64,000 bases of DNA from Hypomesus transpacificus (Eukaryota; Chordata; Actinopteri; Osmeriformes; Osmeridae). The stretch's first letter is position 1. Every line of letters starts with the position of its first letter. The position numbers and the translations under genes are program-made. Below are positions 36,711 to 48,730 of the stretch, piece after piece. The notes beneath the pieces are model-generated. The model did no database searches. It saw nothing but the letters and a program-made list of their open reading frames with translations, and was not told where the DNA came from. The stretch spans positions 1 through 64,000 of the forward strand of contig NW_025813900.1 of assembly GCF_021917145.1 (NCBI RefSeq), read 5' to 3'.

Positions 36711-39112
36711 ATGAGTATTGAAATTCCCGACGGACTAACGGAGCTGTTGCAAAGCTTTACGGTTGAAGTGCTAAGGAATCAACCAGAACCCGGAGACCTT
36801 CTGGACTTTGCCTTGCAGTATTTCAGTCAACTCAAAGAAAACCGGACGAGAGGAGCCGCCTTTGACAATGCTAGAAATTCGGCTAACGCTACTTCTCGCC
36901 CTGGAGGCGGGAGGGCGGTCAACTTTGCAGAGGAAGCGATGCAGATTGACTCTGAAAATGATGAAGACGACGAAGACGATGAAGAATTCGTGGGTATGAA
37001 ACCAATGTCGAAAAGCACAACCTGCTGGCTAGTCATAATACACGTTAGCAACTATCAGCTAATGATGTTGGTGTCTGCTGAGCGGGCCAACCCGCACTGA
37101 CCACACAAAAAAAGATAGCTAGGTAGCTAAATCTATAGATTTGAGGGAATCTGGTCTCCAACACTTGTCAGATGCCAGGTCAAGTGAAGTGTAATGTGCA
37201 ACATAATACTACTGCTGTGCACAATCGGTGTATCTAGCAATTAACTAGAAAGTGTATCTTGCTAGACTGCTAGTAACTTGGTCCCTTCATGTCCCCATAT
37301 GCACTTGGCTTCATCAGGGTATATGAGACAGGCTCTTAAAGCGTAACGTTACTTGTTGTGTTCCCAACACGTACTCTGAACGACGCCTTCTATAATAAGT
37401 TATTGTCTCTCAAGCCAGTAAAGTAATATAATGAGTCTAACCTGCCATTCAGCAACTTTGTCGTGTTTCCTTTGCCCCGTGTACAGCGCCTATGATCAAC
37501 AGATTCCAGAGAAGATCCTCAGGTAAGGACTCAACGTCTGTATGTTTTATTGTTGTTCGGTTTTAAACCCTCAGAATAGGTTGAATGGCCCCCAGAACAA
37601 GTGTGTGTTGGCAGACGGAAGAGATATGGCATGTCTGTGGCTGGGACAATCGATCCAACAAGGACAGCTTCTGCTGCTGTCATCAGAATTACTGTCAATA
37701 ATAGAAGGACCAAACTGCCTAGCACAGGTTTTCTAACTCCTAAAAGCGTTAGAAATGGAGAGATTATGCATTGTTATGAGATCGTGCTCCTCGTGCATGA
37801 ATGAATGGGAAGAGGTGAATAGAATTGGAACAGTTTCAACGACACAATTGAACAGTTGAACAACACCATTTATTTGAGCATCCCTCTCAGGGTCGGGTGT
37901 TTGGGAACCATCCAGGGAACTGGCTTAAATACAGAAGCATTCTCACGGACAATGACACGTGCATATGTTTTTACAGTGTGTGCGGAGGCATTCAATCCCG
38001 ACGAGGAAGAGGAAGATAAGGAGCCCAGGGTAAGATTTCTCGTCATGACTTTGGACGTAGGGCCCTGGCGCTAGATAATGACCCCATGCAATTTGCTATC
38101 CAGACATGTTCGGTCAATGTCTCTCTTCCTATCTCAGATAACCCACCCCAAAACCGACGAGCAGAGACACAGGCTACAGGAGGCCTGCAAAGACATCCTC
38201 CTGTTCAAGAACTTAGACCCGGTAAAATGACAACACCTACATACACCCAGACTCAATCGCCAGAAGATTCAAGATGGCGGACACAACGACATACCCACAC
38301 TGAGGCGACCTCATCCCTGCCTACACAAGCGTTCTCACCTCCTATGCTAACTGCGTGTTCCGCGTTTCTGTCTGTCGTCACTCGAACAGGAGCAGATGGC
38401 CCAGGTCCTGGATGCCATGTTTGAGAAGCCGGTGGAATCCGGCGAGCACATCATCGACCAAGATGAGGACGGGGATAACTTCTACGTGATCGAGAGGTGA
38501 AGCCCGTGGTTTTCGACAGGCTTTTCAGAAGGCTTTGTCGCCTGGGTCGGCGTCCGCGTCGGGCAGGGCCGCGTTGCCGTCGACAGAACGGCCGACCCCG
38601 GAGCTCGTTTCTTCCCGCGTCTTTACCAAACGTCTGCTTCCTCAGGGGGAACTTCGACATCCTGGTGAGCACCGACGGGTTGCCGCGCGTGGTGGGTTGC
38701 TACAACAACCGCGGCAGCTTCGGGGAGCTGGCTCTGATGTACAACACCCCCAGGGCTGCCACCATCATCGCTACGTCCGCTGGGGCCCTCTGGTGTCTGG
38801 TGAGTTCGACCGTTCCCAGTTTGACCATAGCGGCTCGGGCACGACTCGTTGTTTTTGGTACCAACCATACAGAATGTCACGGTACTAGCCGGAGTGAAAG
38901 GTCTGCCATGTGTTGGTGGCGTGACATAACCCCCCCCCCACACACACACACACACACGCACACACACTCCACCCCAAGATGACCACCCTGGGTGGAGGAG
39001 GAAACAGGAGTTTTGTAAGCAACACTGAAGCACGTTACCTGGCTCCGCTATACAGCCCCCCCCCCTCCCCACCCACATCTCTACACTGAAGAGAAAGGAC
39101 GGAGACCCCATG

Positions 39113-39152
<40 letters not shown>

Positions 39153-41449
39153 ATGTTGCTCGGGCCGTGTTTGTCCACTGGGAAGGGGTTTGAGCGGGTG
39201 ATTCTGTGTTCCAGGACAGGCTGACGTTCCGGAGGATCATCGTGAAGAACAACGCCAAGAAGAGGAGGATGTACGAGACCTTCATCGAGTCCCTGCCTCT
39301 GCTCACCTCCCTCGAGGTAGGAGTCTGGCTCACAGCCCCTGCTTGAGAGCAGTGATGTCGTCATGAGCGGATGAATGAATGACCTGTCCATAAGTACATT
39401 GGATGGATGGGTGGGGAACGGACCCAGTGAATGATCGACTGAGTAAACAGAAGGGAGTTGGAGCTGTTGATGGATGGGTGGGTCAATGTATGGATCGGTG
39501 GAACGGGGGGGGGGGGGCGGGGGAAATGACCACCCACGAACAAAAATCCGCCAACCCCTTGTTGCACACGAACCCAACCGTAGCGACATTGCGTAAGCCG
39601 CACTCGGAAACTCCCACCGCCGTAGGACGATGACATCCCCTTGTCTTCCCCCCCCCCCCTTTGCAGCCCTCTGAGAGAATGAGAGTGGTCGACGTGTTGT
39701 CCACCCGAGCCTACAACGACGGGGAACAGATCATCTGTCAGGTACGTCCCGCCAACCCTTTCCACGGCGCAGGCCGAACTGTGGGATCTAGACACCCGAA
39801 TTTCTGCGCCCCACGCTCGTAGCCAACGACCCGCCTGTGGTTGGTTCCCCGTGTAGGGGGACATGGCGGACTGCTTCTACATCGTCGAGTCTGGCCAGGT
39901 CCGAATCACCATGAGGAGAAGCACGGTAAGGCTGCCAGCCTGGAGGCCACCCCCCCCCCCCCCCCACCCCCACCCCCCCTGTGCATCCATCACAATGCAT
40001 GTCGTCACATTGTTACGCTGTCATCAGAACGCGACGTTCGCAACCTCTTTGCTTGTTACGGAGAAGGCAATAGATCCTCTGTTTCTCGTTGTTTGTCGTT
40101 CCCGCTCCATGGCGGCGCAGACCAGGAAGGAGGAGGTGGATATCGCCATGTGCAGCAGGGGGCAGTATTTCGGGGAGCTGGCTCTGGTCACCAACAAGCC
40201 CCGGGCTGCTTCCGCCTACGCCTTGGGGAGCGTCAAGTGTATAGGTACACTAGCCACGCCGAGCACTGGAAGTTCCTTTCCACCATTTTTGAAGTCCAGA
40301 GCTAGTTCGACAAGAACTACAATCGCCGAAGCAGTTCAACAACTAGCCACTGGGATTTGGTCTGGGGATTGTAGTTTGATTGGCACCAAGTACCATTGCT
40401 GAGATAGTGTATGCAGGGCCACGGGTGTGACCTCTATAATCCCTGTCATTATCATTACCTTACTCTCACACCTGATTTGCTTTGATCCTGAGTTTCACTT
40501 CATTGCCGTCAAATTACTTCCTGTTATAGTGTCCATAGCAGTATTTTCAAATAGTAACTACCTATATGACTGTCCTTCTCATCATTCCCATGGGCGTATC
40601 TAGCTGGAGCCCCCCTAAAAGTTTCATTAGCCCCCCCCCCAAAAATAAATAAATACATATATATATTTTAAAAAAAAGTTTTAACACATTTATTTTCTTT
40701 CAAAAGTGGGAACCTAGATTCGCCCCTGATCATGGCTGACTAGTAACTACCTATATGACTGTCCTTCTCATCATGGCTGACCAGTAACTACCTATATGAC
40801 TGTCCTTCTCATCATGGCTGACCAGTAACTACCTATATGACTGTCCTTCTCATCATGGCTGACCAGTAACTACCTATATGACTGTCCTTCTCATCATGGC
40901 TGACTAGTAACTACCTATATGACTGTCCTTCTCATCATGGCTGACCAGTAACTACCTATATGACTGTCCTTCTCATCATGGCTGACCAGTAACTACCTAT
41001 ATGACTGTCCTTCTCATCATGGCTGACCAGTAACTACCTATATGACTGTCCTTCTCATCATGGCTGACCAGTAACTACCTATATGACTGTCCTTCTCATC
41101 ATGGCTGACCAGTAACTACCTATATGACTGTCCTTCTCATCATGGCTGACCAGTAACTACCTATATGACTGTCCTTCTCATCATGGCTGACCAGTAACTA
41201 CCTATATGACTGTCCTTCTCATCATGGCTGACCAGTAACTACCTATATGTCCTTCCCATCATGGCTGGCTTGTAAGTGGGTCTGCTAATAGTGTGTTGGT
41301 GTTGTGTTGCAGTGCTGGACGTGCAGGCCTTTGAGAGGCTCCTGGGTCCCTGCATGGACATCATGAAGAGGAACATCGCCAACTATGAGGAGCAGCTAGC
41401 CAGCCTGTTTGGAAACAACACTGAACTTCAAGAGCAGAACGACGCGTGA
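36711..41449 (+). CDS. prkar2b: cAMP-dependent protein kinase regulatory subunit RII-beta (complete)
   Basis: Eleven coding exons: 36711-36993, 37487-37522, 37977-38029, 38138-38221, 38390-38496, 38646-38799, 39215-39316, 39667-39741, 39857-39925, 40121-40244 and 41313-41449; 407 aa (human 418). The N-terminus [20 protein letters not shown] is the dimerisation/docking domain that binds AKAPs. An acidic linker follows, then the inhibitor site RRSSV (Ser106 in the autophosphorylated position), split over exons 2 and 3. Two cyclic-nucleotide domains follow, each with an intact phosphate-binding cassette: [15 protein letters not shown] (Glu215, Arg224) and [15 protein letters not shown] (Glu340, Arg349). 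The subunit holds PKA catalytic subunits inactive until cAMP binds. RII-beta is chosen over RII-alpha from the N-terminal helix and from its hbp1 neighbour. Exon 2 is only 36 nt. Confidence 0.98.
39114..39152. repeat. poly(C)39 in prkar2b intron 6
   Basis: A pure run of 39 C about 60 bp upstream of the acceptor of the exon at 39215. Length in the assembly may be inaccurate. Confidence 0.9.
40738..41270. repeat. 41-bp minisatellite, about 13 copies, in prkar2b intron 10
   Basis: The unit begins AGTAACTACCTATATGACTG and ends in CATCATGGCTGACC. Starts at 40742, 40783, 40824 and so on to 41234 show an exact 41-bp period with almost no divergence. A single diverged unit lies at 40554, separated by about 140 bp that looks like an inserted element. 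The array ends about 40 bp before the last exon. Confidence 0.95.
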
Positions 41450-43560
41450 GAGACTTCCGGAGAGGGGGGATGGGAGGGAAGGGGGGGGGAGGGGGGGGGG
41501 GGGGGGGCGCTCTTGCCCAACAAATCCCTGGTGCAGAGCTCTTTATATTAGCTGTCCGCTTGCCCCTCCATGCACATCTAAGTATCTTCTAGGTTAACGT
41601 TGGAAACAATCAAAGTGTTGTAAATGGATTTGGGTGTGGGTGGGATCTTGTGTATGAGTTGTAGTGTTTTGTATGACATAAGGGCATACTGTTGTTTATC
41701 TGTGATCTCAAGTTACATTCCTGGCCTTTTTATTGATATATATATATATATATATATCAATACAATCATACACAGAATTATCCCAATGGTACGTAAAAAA
41801 AAAAACCGCACTTTTGAAGTTTGTCAGATAGACCAATTGCATCTGGTTACAGTTCTATGGTGTCATCTTCAGTGATCTCCTGCTAGTGTTTAATGTTTCA
41901 TCCGGAGAGAAAAAAAGAAGAGGAAAGAAGAGGGGGGGGGGGGGGGGGGGGGGGGACACAACAACATTTGGGGTATTTTTGTAGCCTGTTGTTGTTTCTG
42001 AGCATATTAAGTCGTAAAATATGAATGAATAAGACTTCATATTTTGTGCGCGCTCCCTGGACCCTGGCTCACATATCTCTTAAGCTGTTAAGACCTTTTG
42101 ATTTTTGACTGTACAATTTAACCTGAGGTTGCGTAAAACGTCAAAGCCTCTCGCAAAAAAAAAAGAAGGCTACTGTTTGGCCTCACGAGGTGAATTCTGT
42201 CCATTCTAATATAAAACTGTGTCCATTATTTGTGGTTGCCAATGTACATTATTTGATGAAATTGAACAATGCATAATGTATTGTACTTGAAGTTTGTACC
42301 AGTAGTCCTGGGTTTCAGTCTAAGATGTTGTTCCTAAAGAACAGTAGTAGCCAACTGTTTAATTTCATTTTAATTTGTTTTGTTTGACGTATGGTATTTA
42401 GCCTTTTAAGTTAAATTGGACATTCACACACCATAAGCTGCTCAGTAGTCCAAAAAAATAAAACAAATCGAGGGCAGGCTAAATTTAGGTATCGTGATGT
42501 TTTTTTCTGAATGAATACCACCAAGGCTTTGTTGACCTGTTTGTATAATAGGGTGAGAAGTTGCCAGAGGACGTTTATGGGTTTATTATCCATTTTAGTA
42601 ATTCAATGTTATTTTTCTTCATGGCATGTTTCGTTTCGTCATGTTTGATGATATGCTATAGCCTGTTTATAAAGGGAATTGGGGAAACTTTTGTGCTGAG
42701 AATTGCAGAACTTTCTGCACTCAATCCCTCAACACTTCCAAAAACAGGCAAAACGCATAAGGGAATCTTGATAGGAAAATAGGCCAAATCGGAGGTTCAG
42801 TTTTTGCATAATGCTGCTACTCTTTTTGTTTCATACAGTTTGGTACTGTTTGTTTGTATGTACGTTAAACTATTTCAGTTATTTTTAATTAAATGCTCAG
42901 CCCATCTTTTTGAAGCTTAGTACCGTACTTGCCTTTTGAACAACATATTTCATAACTTTCATTTACCTGTTAAAACATTCAGAAATTCAAGCTCCAATGC
43001 AAGTCAGTTACTTTTGAACAAGTTTTGTCAGTCGACTGAATGGATTTATAGCCTACCTCTGCACATATATACCTATGCCAACGACAGGTATCTGTATTTC
43101 TTCATTTATTGGTATTATTGTAATTGTTAACCTTAACTGTTTAGTGTGTGTGATCAACAATCTGTTCTTGTGTTCATTGATACTTTCTTTAATAGTTCAC
43201 CCTCTGGATCTTGCTTTTAACAGTGTTGGCCCTTTTCTTGTAACGTTGTTACAAACTCTTACTTGCCAGAGTATTTTATGTATAACTGTTATTTGAATTG
43301 CCATTGCAATAAAGTTAGTTTTTTTATACAAATAAATTGCTTCCGAATTTAGATTATTGACTTGAGCAATATGGGTTCTAGTAAACATTTGACTTATATG
43401 TGCTGTAAGAATGTTTAATTATATTGACAAATGCAGTGCAATAATGAATATGTTCTATGACCAAACTTGAAATAACATTACGGCCAAATATGACAGTTAT
43501 AACAAGAGTATCAGTGCTAGCCAATAGCGAAGAGAGAAAGCAAAAACTGACGTTGGAACC
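41450..43560 (+). other. prkar2b 3' UTR and hbp1 upstream region
   Basis: AT-rich sequence of about 1.9 kb from the prkar2b stop to a strong AATAAA at 43308-43313 is read as 3' UTR. It contains poly(G) runs at about 41490-41507 and 41932-41955 and a perfect (TA)n palindrome centred near 41747. From about 43500 the hbp1 promoter begins, with a CCAAT box at 43521-43525. Confidence 0.6.
43308..43313 (+). terminator. poly(A) signal for prkar2b
   Basis: AATAAA followed by a T/GT-rich stretch, 1.86 kb past the stop codon and about 250 bp before the hbp1 first exon. Confidence 0.6.
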
Positions 43561-43628
43561 CACCAATGCCTCTGCGTAGAGGAGGTTTTTTATTCACTCT
43601 TTCGTTCTCGTTGATGGCGACTGTTTTG
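43560..43628 (+). other. hbp1: hbp1 non-coding first exon (candidate)
   Basis: The segment ends CTGTTTTG before a strong GTAAGT donor at 43629. Spliced to the acceptor at 44480-44481 it leads into the exon with the hbp1 start codon. The 5' end is only a guess. An ATG at 43614 opens a five-codon frame that the splice junction closes with TAG at once. Confidence 0.5.
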
Positions 43629-44504
43629 GTAAGTTGCAAAAGAAAGTTCATAGAAATCTTACTATGTTAATAGTTTCTGAAACGATTTCAAATTAGAAAA
43701 GTATTGCCAATCTTCTATAGCATAACTCCTAAGGGGAAACGAGAGGATGACATTGCCTGGGTTTGTTCGAGTGTGTCAGATATCTCAGTATTTTCATTGT
43801 TTGTTTTGTTCTGACAGCTTGCGCAAGAGGCAAGCATTAACAGACTCGTTCAGTCGCTGGTATTTTCACATTTTTGGGTCGTGACATTCTACAAATTTAT
43901 TGTAGATCTTACTGTAGAATATAAAAATATTTTTCGATAGTTGTCGATAACGCACAGGACGATTCTAAATCGTGTTTTTCCTGCAAGCTCAACACTTCTG
44001 CTTTGTGACAACAACAACCCTTACGTTTTCATTATGCTAAGGAGCCTAAGGATCGTGTGAAATCCTAGAATAAAAATCTGTATCATGATAGTGTGCATTC
44101 GGATACGTAAATTGTCAATGCGATTTCATTTATATTTATCCTCTTTCAAACCTATTTAAATGAGTTATCGCATTTTCTCAGTATTGAATGAATGAGCTCT
44201 GCTGCGCATGCGCGATGTTCTTAAGTTTATAAACAAGGCCTGCGTGGAAGGAATCACATGACGTTGTTGCAAAACGGACGGGAGAGACAGTTTGTTCTTT
44301 TCAATCTTATTTTCGCACACATTGAGTGTTTGGCGCTGTCAAATCATCCCATTGACACAAATGTCCAACAGCTGAATGAATGTCATTTCCTCAAAATGAC
44401 GTAATATAGGGATAGCATACTGGCCCACACCCTGTCATTCTGTGTAAAAGAAAACGAACTCATTTGGTGTGTGTTGTGCAGTAGGACGTCCCAAAGTGTA
44501 GAAC

Positions 44505-47500
44505 ATGGTATGGGAACTGAAGCCCGCGCTGCGCTATGGCAGTCCCGAGCCGGGCCTGTCAGAGTCGGGTCCAGAGCGGGACCAGACAGGGCAGGACACG
44601 AGTAGGGTCCAGGACCTGGAGCTGCTCCACTGTAACCTGCCCTCATCACCAGGAGACCCCACCAGTGACAGCCACATGGAATATGGTAAACACCAACACT
44701 CAAATATAGAAATATAGAATTATAGAATTATCCATATTATATGGATCTCCTGTGTTGGCCAAGCGACAACGTTGCTGTTATAGAAGATAATGCTTAAATA
44801 ATATTATATATAATAATAAAATATTGTTATATTAATCATCATTTTTTGTAAATTACATTTTTTCCTGTGAGATACATGTTCCATTCTTTTCCTTTTTCCA
44901 TGACCTCAGATGATCTCCCTGAGCTGCAGGAAGTGGTGGAGGACCAGTCCTCACCCATTGTGTTTCAGGTGGCAGTGTGTGTGTCCCACCAGGAGCGTGA
45001 CGCCCACACCCACACAGCTCCCCCGGACACACACTGGCTCACACAGCTGGCGCACATAGCCACAGGCCCTCAGAGCCCTCTGCTGCAGGGGTCCACCTAC
45101 AGCAGGTTGGCTTCAGAACACACACACACACATCTACACATACACAGGCGAAATTGGAGGTTCAATCATTCACATTATGCTGCTACTACGTCTAGTTTCA
45201 AAACTCGACATGATTTTCCCTTCCTAGGTCTTCTCCAGTCCATATTTTTGGCACCAGTAATAACCTACATTCCTACGCCCGTCCCCCCCTAACCTCCAGC
45301 GGTGCTCCGTCGCCCTCTAGAGGCAACACAAGGGAACGCAGGCGCATCCGGGTAGGAACTACGACAGCACTCGATCACGTTCGGTTGCAGCCCAACCCAT
45401 CTGCTCAGCTTTCAGTCTGACACCGTGTCTTGAATGCTACAATGTCACTCGAGATTCCTACGACCATTTCCTTCCTTCCTAGACTGTACCAGTTTGACTC
45501 GGACTTCAACCGTGTACGTGTCTGAGCCCTGTTGTTTTGCTCGTGCAGGCGAGCAGTGAGTGTGAGTCGGCGATATCGGGGCGATCTTCCCTGTCAGATG
45601 ACGAGGACATGGACTGGTGTCACTCCTGGCCTCCCACCGCCTGGCATGGCTTCCTCAAAGGTAAAGGTCCAAACGAAAACACCCACACTGATATGCAGCG
45701 TTTTTGTATGAGAGAGTTTTCCCTCCTTCTGAGGTCAAGAGGTCATGTTGAGGTCAAGAGGTCATGTTGAGGAGCTCCTTCCAGTCCACATATAGACACA
45801 GGCCTCACTTGTTCAGACCGACAGGAGTCAGTGAGGAGAAAACTTGAGTTGAGTTACGATATTGTCAGGTGTAGTCTTTCAAGTAGACAAACTTGCTGAC
45901 CACATGCCGTGCCTTGTAAGGAAACGTTCTGTGGAAACGTTATTTCGACTTGTCTATTCCTTGTATATAAGGCCGTTTGTAACCCATGTGCTACACTCAT
46001 CTGACCACGCTGTCTTGAATGGCTCATGATCAAACATCGTTCTAGTTAACAGTCAACTCTTTTTAATTGTGGTGCACCTTTCGGCCACCGAGTGACATCA
46101 TCTTTACATTTACATTTAGTCATTTAGCAGACGCTCTTATCCAGAGCGACTTACAGTAAGTACAGGGACATTTTCCCCGAGGCAAGTAAGGGTTAAGTGA
46201 CTTGCCCAAGGACACAACGTCATTTGGCATAGCCGGGAATCGAACCAACAACCTTCTGATTTAATAGCCTGACTCCCTAACCGCTCAGCCATCTGACCCC
46301 CCGGGCACACTGATATATGCACAGACACACACAGACACCTTACAACCTGTTTATGGGTTAACATAGAGATTGTTTGTCTGCAGGCACTCGCCTGCGCTTC
46401 CACAAAGGCCCCAACATGGAGTGGCAGGAAGCTGATGACCTGGAGTCAGACACCGACTCAGACAATGACGGAGAGTCAGAACCCCATCCCCTGAAGGTAC
46501 AGTCCTAAAAAGAGACATCATCCCATACCCTCAAAGGTCATTTGGAAACGGTATCCCATCCCCCCAAATATCCAGTCATATAGAGCCAGAATCCTATCCC
46601 ACAAGGATACAGTCATATGGAGATAACATCCTATCCCCCAAGGGCAAAGTCATATTGAAACAGTATCCTATCCCCCAAAGGTACAGTCATATTGAAAAAA
46701 TATCCTATTCGGATATTCCGAATGTATACCGTTAAATAAGGACAGAATCCATCCCTCTCATGTATACGATGCTCCTTTCTGCCTCTGCCTCCCTGGGGGA
46801 TGTGTGTTCCAGGGCTACGGCTCCGAGGGCCTCAGGCTGGTGGGTCACGAAGAGAGCGTCTTCTCCGGTCAGGTGGTCCTCAGGCTGACCTTTGACCCTG
46901 TCACATCCCGGGATGGTCTCCTGACCGCAGAGTGCCAACTGGACCACCCCTTCTACGTGAAAAATAAGGGTAAGGGGCTAGGGGTTAGGAGAAAGTGTGT
47001 GTGTGTGTGTGTAGGAGGAATGGAGAGGGGTAGAGGGAGAGGTATACTGTATCAAGAGTATATGTGTGTGTGGTGGGGAGTGACGGAGAGGGGGAGAGGA
47101 AGAGGGGTAGACTACGTGAGTGTGAACATGTAGGGGTCGTAACCTTTGTGTGTTTTGTCATCCGACAGGGTGGTCCTCGTTCTACCCGAGCCTGACCGTG
47201 GTGCACTATGGGATTCCGTGTTACGAGGTGCAGGTGGGCGACCTGTGTTTGCCTCCGGGACACAGAGATGCAGCCCACACCGACGACTCTCTGGTGTTTG
47301 ATGCGTTCAGGAGGTACATTTTAACTTGTTTAACTACATGCTCTTATGGTTTCTTCCCTTTAGCACTTTTTTTTGGTTGTTCACAATATGTACTTCTTGT
47401 TTTTGACTACCCGCAATGCTGTGGGGCTATCTTGTTGTTATTATCAGTGACCTATGCACTTTGTAAAGCTCTCTCTTGGAAGTCGCTTTGGATAAAAGCG

Positions 47501-48665
47501 TCTGCTAAATGAATAAATGTAAAATGTAAATGTAAAAACAGTACGAAGAGTGACAAACTGTTCCAACATGTAGCTTCCTTGTGGAGTTTTATTTCGTCCG
47601 AGCCATTAGGAATTCACAGGGTCAAATCCTTTTCGCAAGTATTTGCAGTGCAACTGGTCCCAATGTGACTCCTCTGTTACTTCGTTTGAGTAGTATTATT
47701 CAGTATCACAAGTTGTTCCTTTTGGATGAACTAAGTCACGGATTTCTGCCATCGACCCAAACGAAGCCCCAAAATTCCCAACAATTCCTAACAATGCAGT
47801 TCCCGGTTGTAGGTTGACCATCCCAATGTGAGTGACCGTGGGCCCATGTCCCTTTCCTAGTTACGACTTCACGCCCCTGGACTCCTCCGCTGTGTACATG
47901 CTGAGCAGCATGGCCAGACAGCGCCGCACCTCCCAGTCCAGCGGGGGCGCTGTCTCCCCGGGTCCAGACCCGCAGAGCTCCAGGGCCTCTCGCGCCTCCG
48001 CCAGCTCTCCCCAGCGCCGGCCAGCCAAGATCCAGCAGGCCCAGATCCCGCCCGCCAATGCCACGCCCATCAAGTGCAAACGGCCAATGAATGCCTTCAT
48101 GCTTTTTGCCAAGAAGTTTAGGGTCGAGTACACTCAGATGTACCCCGGGAAGGACAACAGGTGTGTGTGTGTGTGTGAGAGAGTGTGTGTGTCTATAGCC
48201 GTGTAAACTCCAGCTCCGCATGACTCAGACGTTTTATCTGAATTAGTGTGTGTGTGTGTGTGTGTCCGGTGTGCAGGGCGATCAGCGTGATCCTGGGGGA
48301 GCGCTGGAAGAAGATGAAGGGCGAGGAGAGGAGGGTGTTTACCATGGAGGCCAAGACCCTGGCCGACGAGCAGAAGAGACTGAACCCAGACTGCTGGAAA
48401 CGCAAGAGGAACAACTCGGTATGGAGGGCACACACACACACACAATACTCTACTGACACGCATGCCTTCCACAAAACAAAAAATAATTATGAAATATTCG
48501 ACTCCATCTCCAACCAAATGTCTTTCACTCCAGTGATACCCTTAACGAACAAACACACCTAAGCTCAGTGATGCACCAATACACACACACAGTCTGACCT
48601 AGATTAGTGGAGTGTAACATATCTAACCTCTTTTCTCTCCCCTGCAGGGCTCCCTGGCCAACTAG
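44505..48665 (+). CDS. hbp1: HMG-box transcription factor 1 (complete)
   Basis: Ten coding exons: 44505-44685, 44910-45105, 45228-45351, 45549-45660, 46384-46496, 46813-46969, 47169-47313, 47861-48160, 48277-48418 and 48648-48665; 495 aa (human 514). The start MVWELK matches MVWEVK of HBP1. Shared landmarks follow: LELLHCNLPSSPG, DDLPELQ, WLTQLAHIATGPQSPL, LSDDEDMDWCHSWP, then the AXH domain from about residue 243 (GYGSEGL, HPFYVKNKGWSSFYPSLTVV, VCLPPGH-like CLPPGH). The HMG box lies at about residues 416-485 (KCKRPMNAFMLFAKK to CWKRKR). HBP1 is a nuclear repressor that binds RB-family proteins and SIN3 and restrains cell-cycle and Wnt target genes; this is family knowledge. The last exon codes only Gly-Ser-Leu-Ala-Asn and stop. 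A linker between AXH and HMG box is Ser/Pro-rich. Confidence 0.98.
45732..45764 (+). promoter_or_regulatory. four AGGTCA half-sites (DR2-5-DR2) in hbp1 intron 4
   Basis: AGGTCA begins at 45732, 45740, 45751 and 45759, giving two direct repeats with 2-bp spacing that are themselves 5 bp apart. The 19-bp block is tandemly duplicated. DR2 and DR5 are recognised by RAR/RXR-type nuclear receptors. Function here is inference. Confidence 0.4.
46103..46301 (-). mobile_element. tRNA-derived SINE, copy B (hbp1 intron 4)
   Basis: On the minus strand it reads TGGCTGAGCGGTTAGGGAGT (A box), then GGTTCGATTCCC (B box), a body shared with copies A and C, and the GTCTGCTAAATGACTAAATG tail. It sits about 80 bp upstream of the exon at 46384. 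Confidence 0.85.
47318..47536 (+). mobile_element. dispersed 3'-tail repeat, copy 2, at the hbp1 intron 7 donor
   Basis: Nearly identical to 4901-5112 and in the same orientation. It starts at intron position +5: the exon ends at 47313, then GTAC, then the repeat. Its end shows the same GCGTCTGCTAAATGAATAAA tail and a short ATGTAAA tandem. Confidence 0.8.
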
Positions 48666-48694
48666 GGAGAGGAGAGACAGAGGAGAGGGAGGAC

Positions 48695-48730
<36 letters not shown>

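Noticed and set aside
40738-41270. Regular 41-bp repeats that resemble a CRISPR array
   Set aside because: The units are head-to-tail with no unique spacers, lie in an intron of a vertebrate gene, and have no cas genes nearby. It is a minisatellite.
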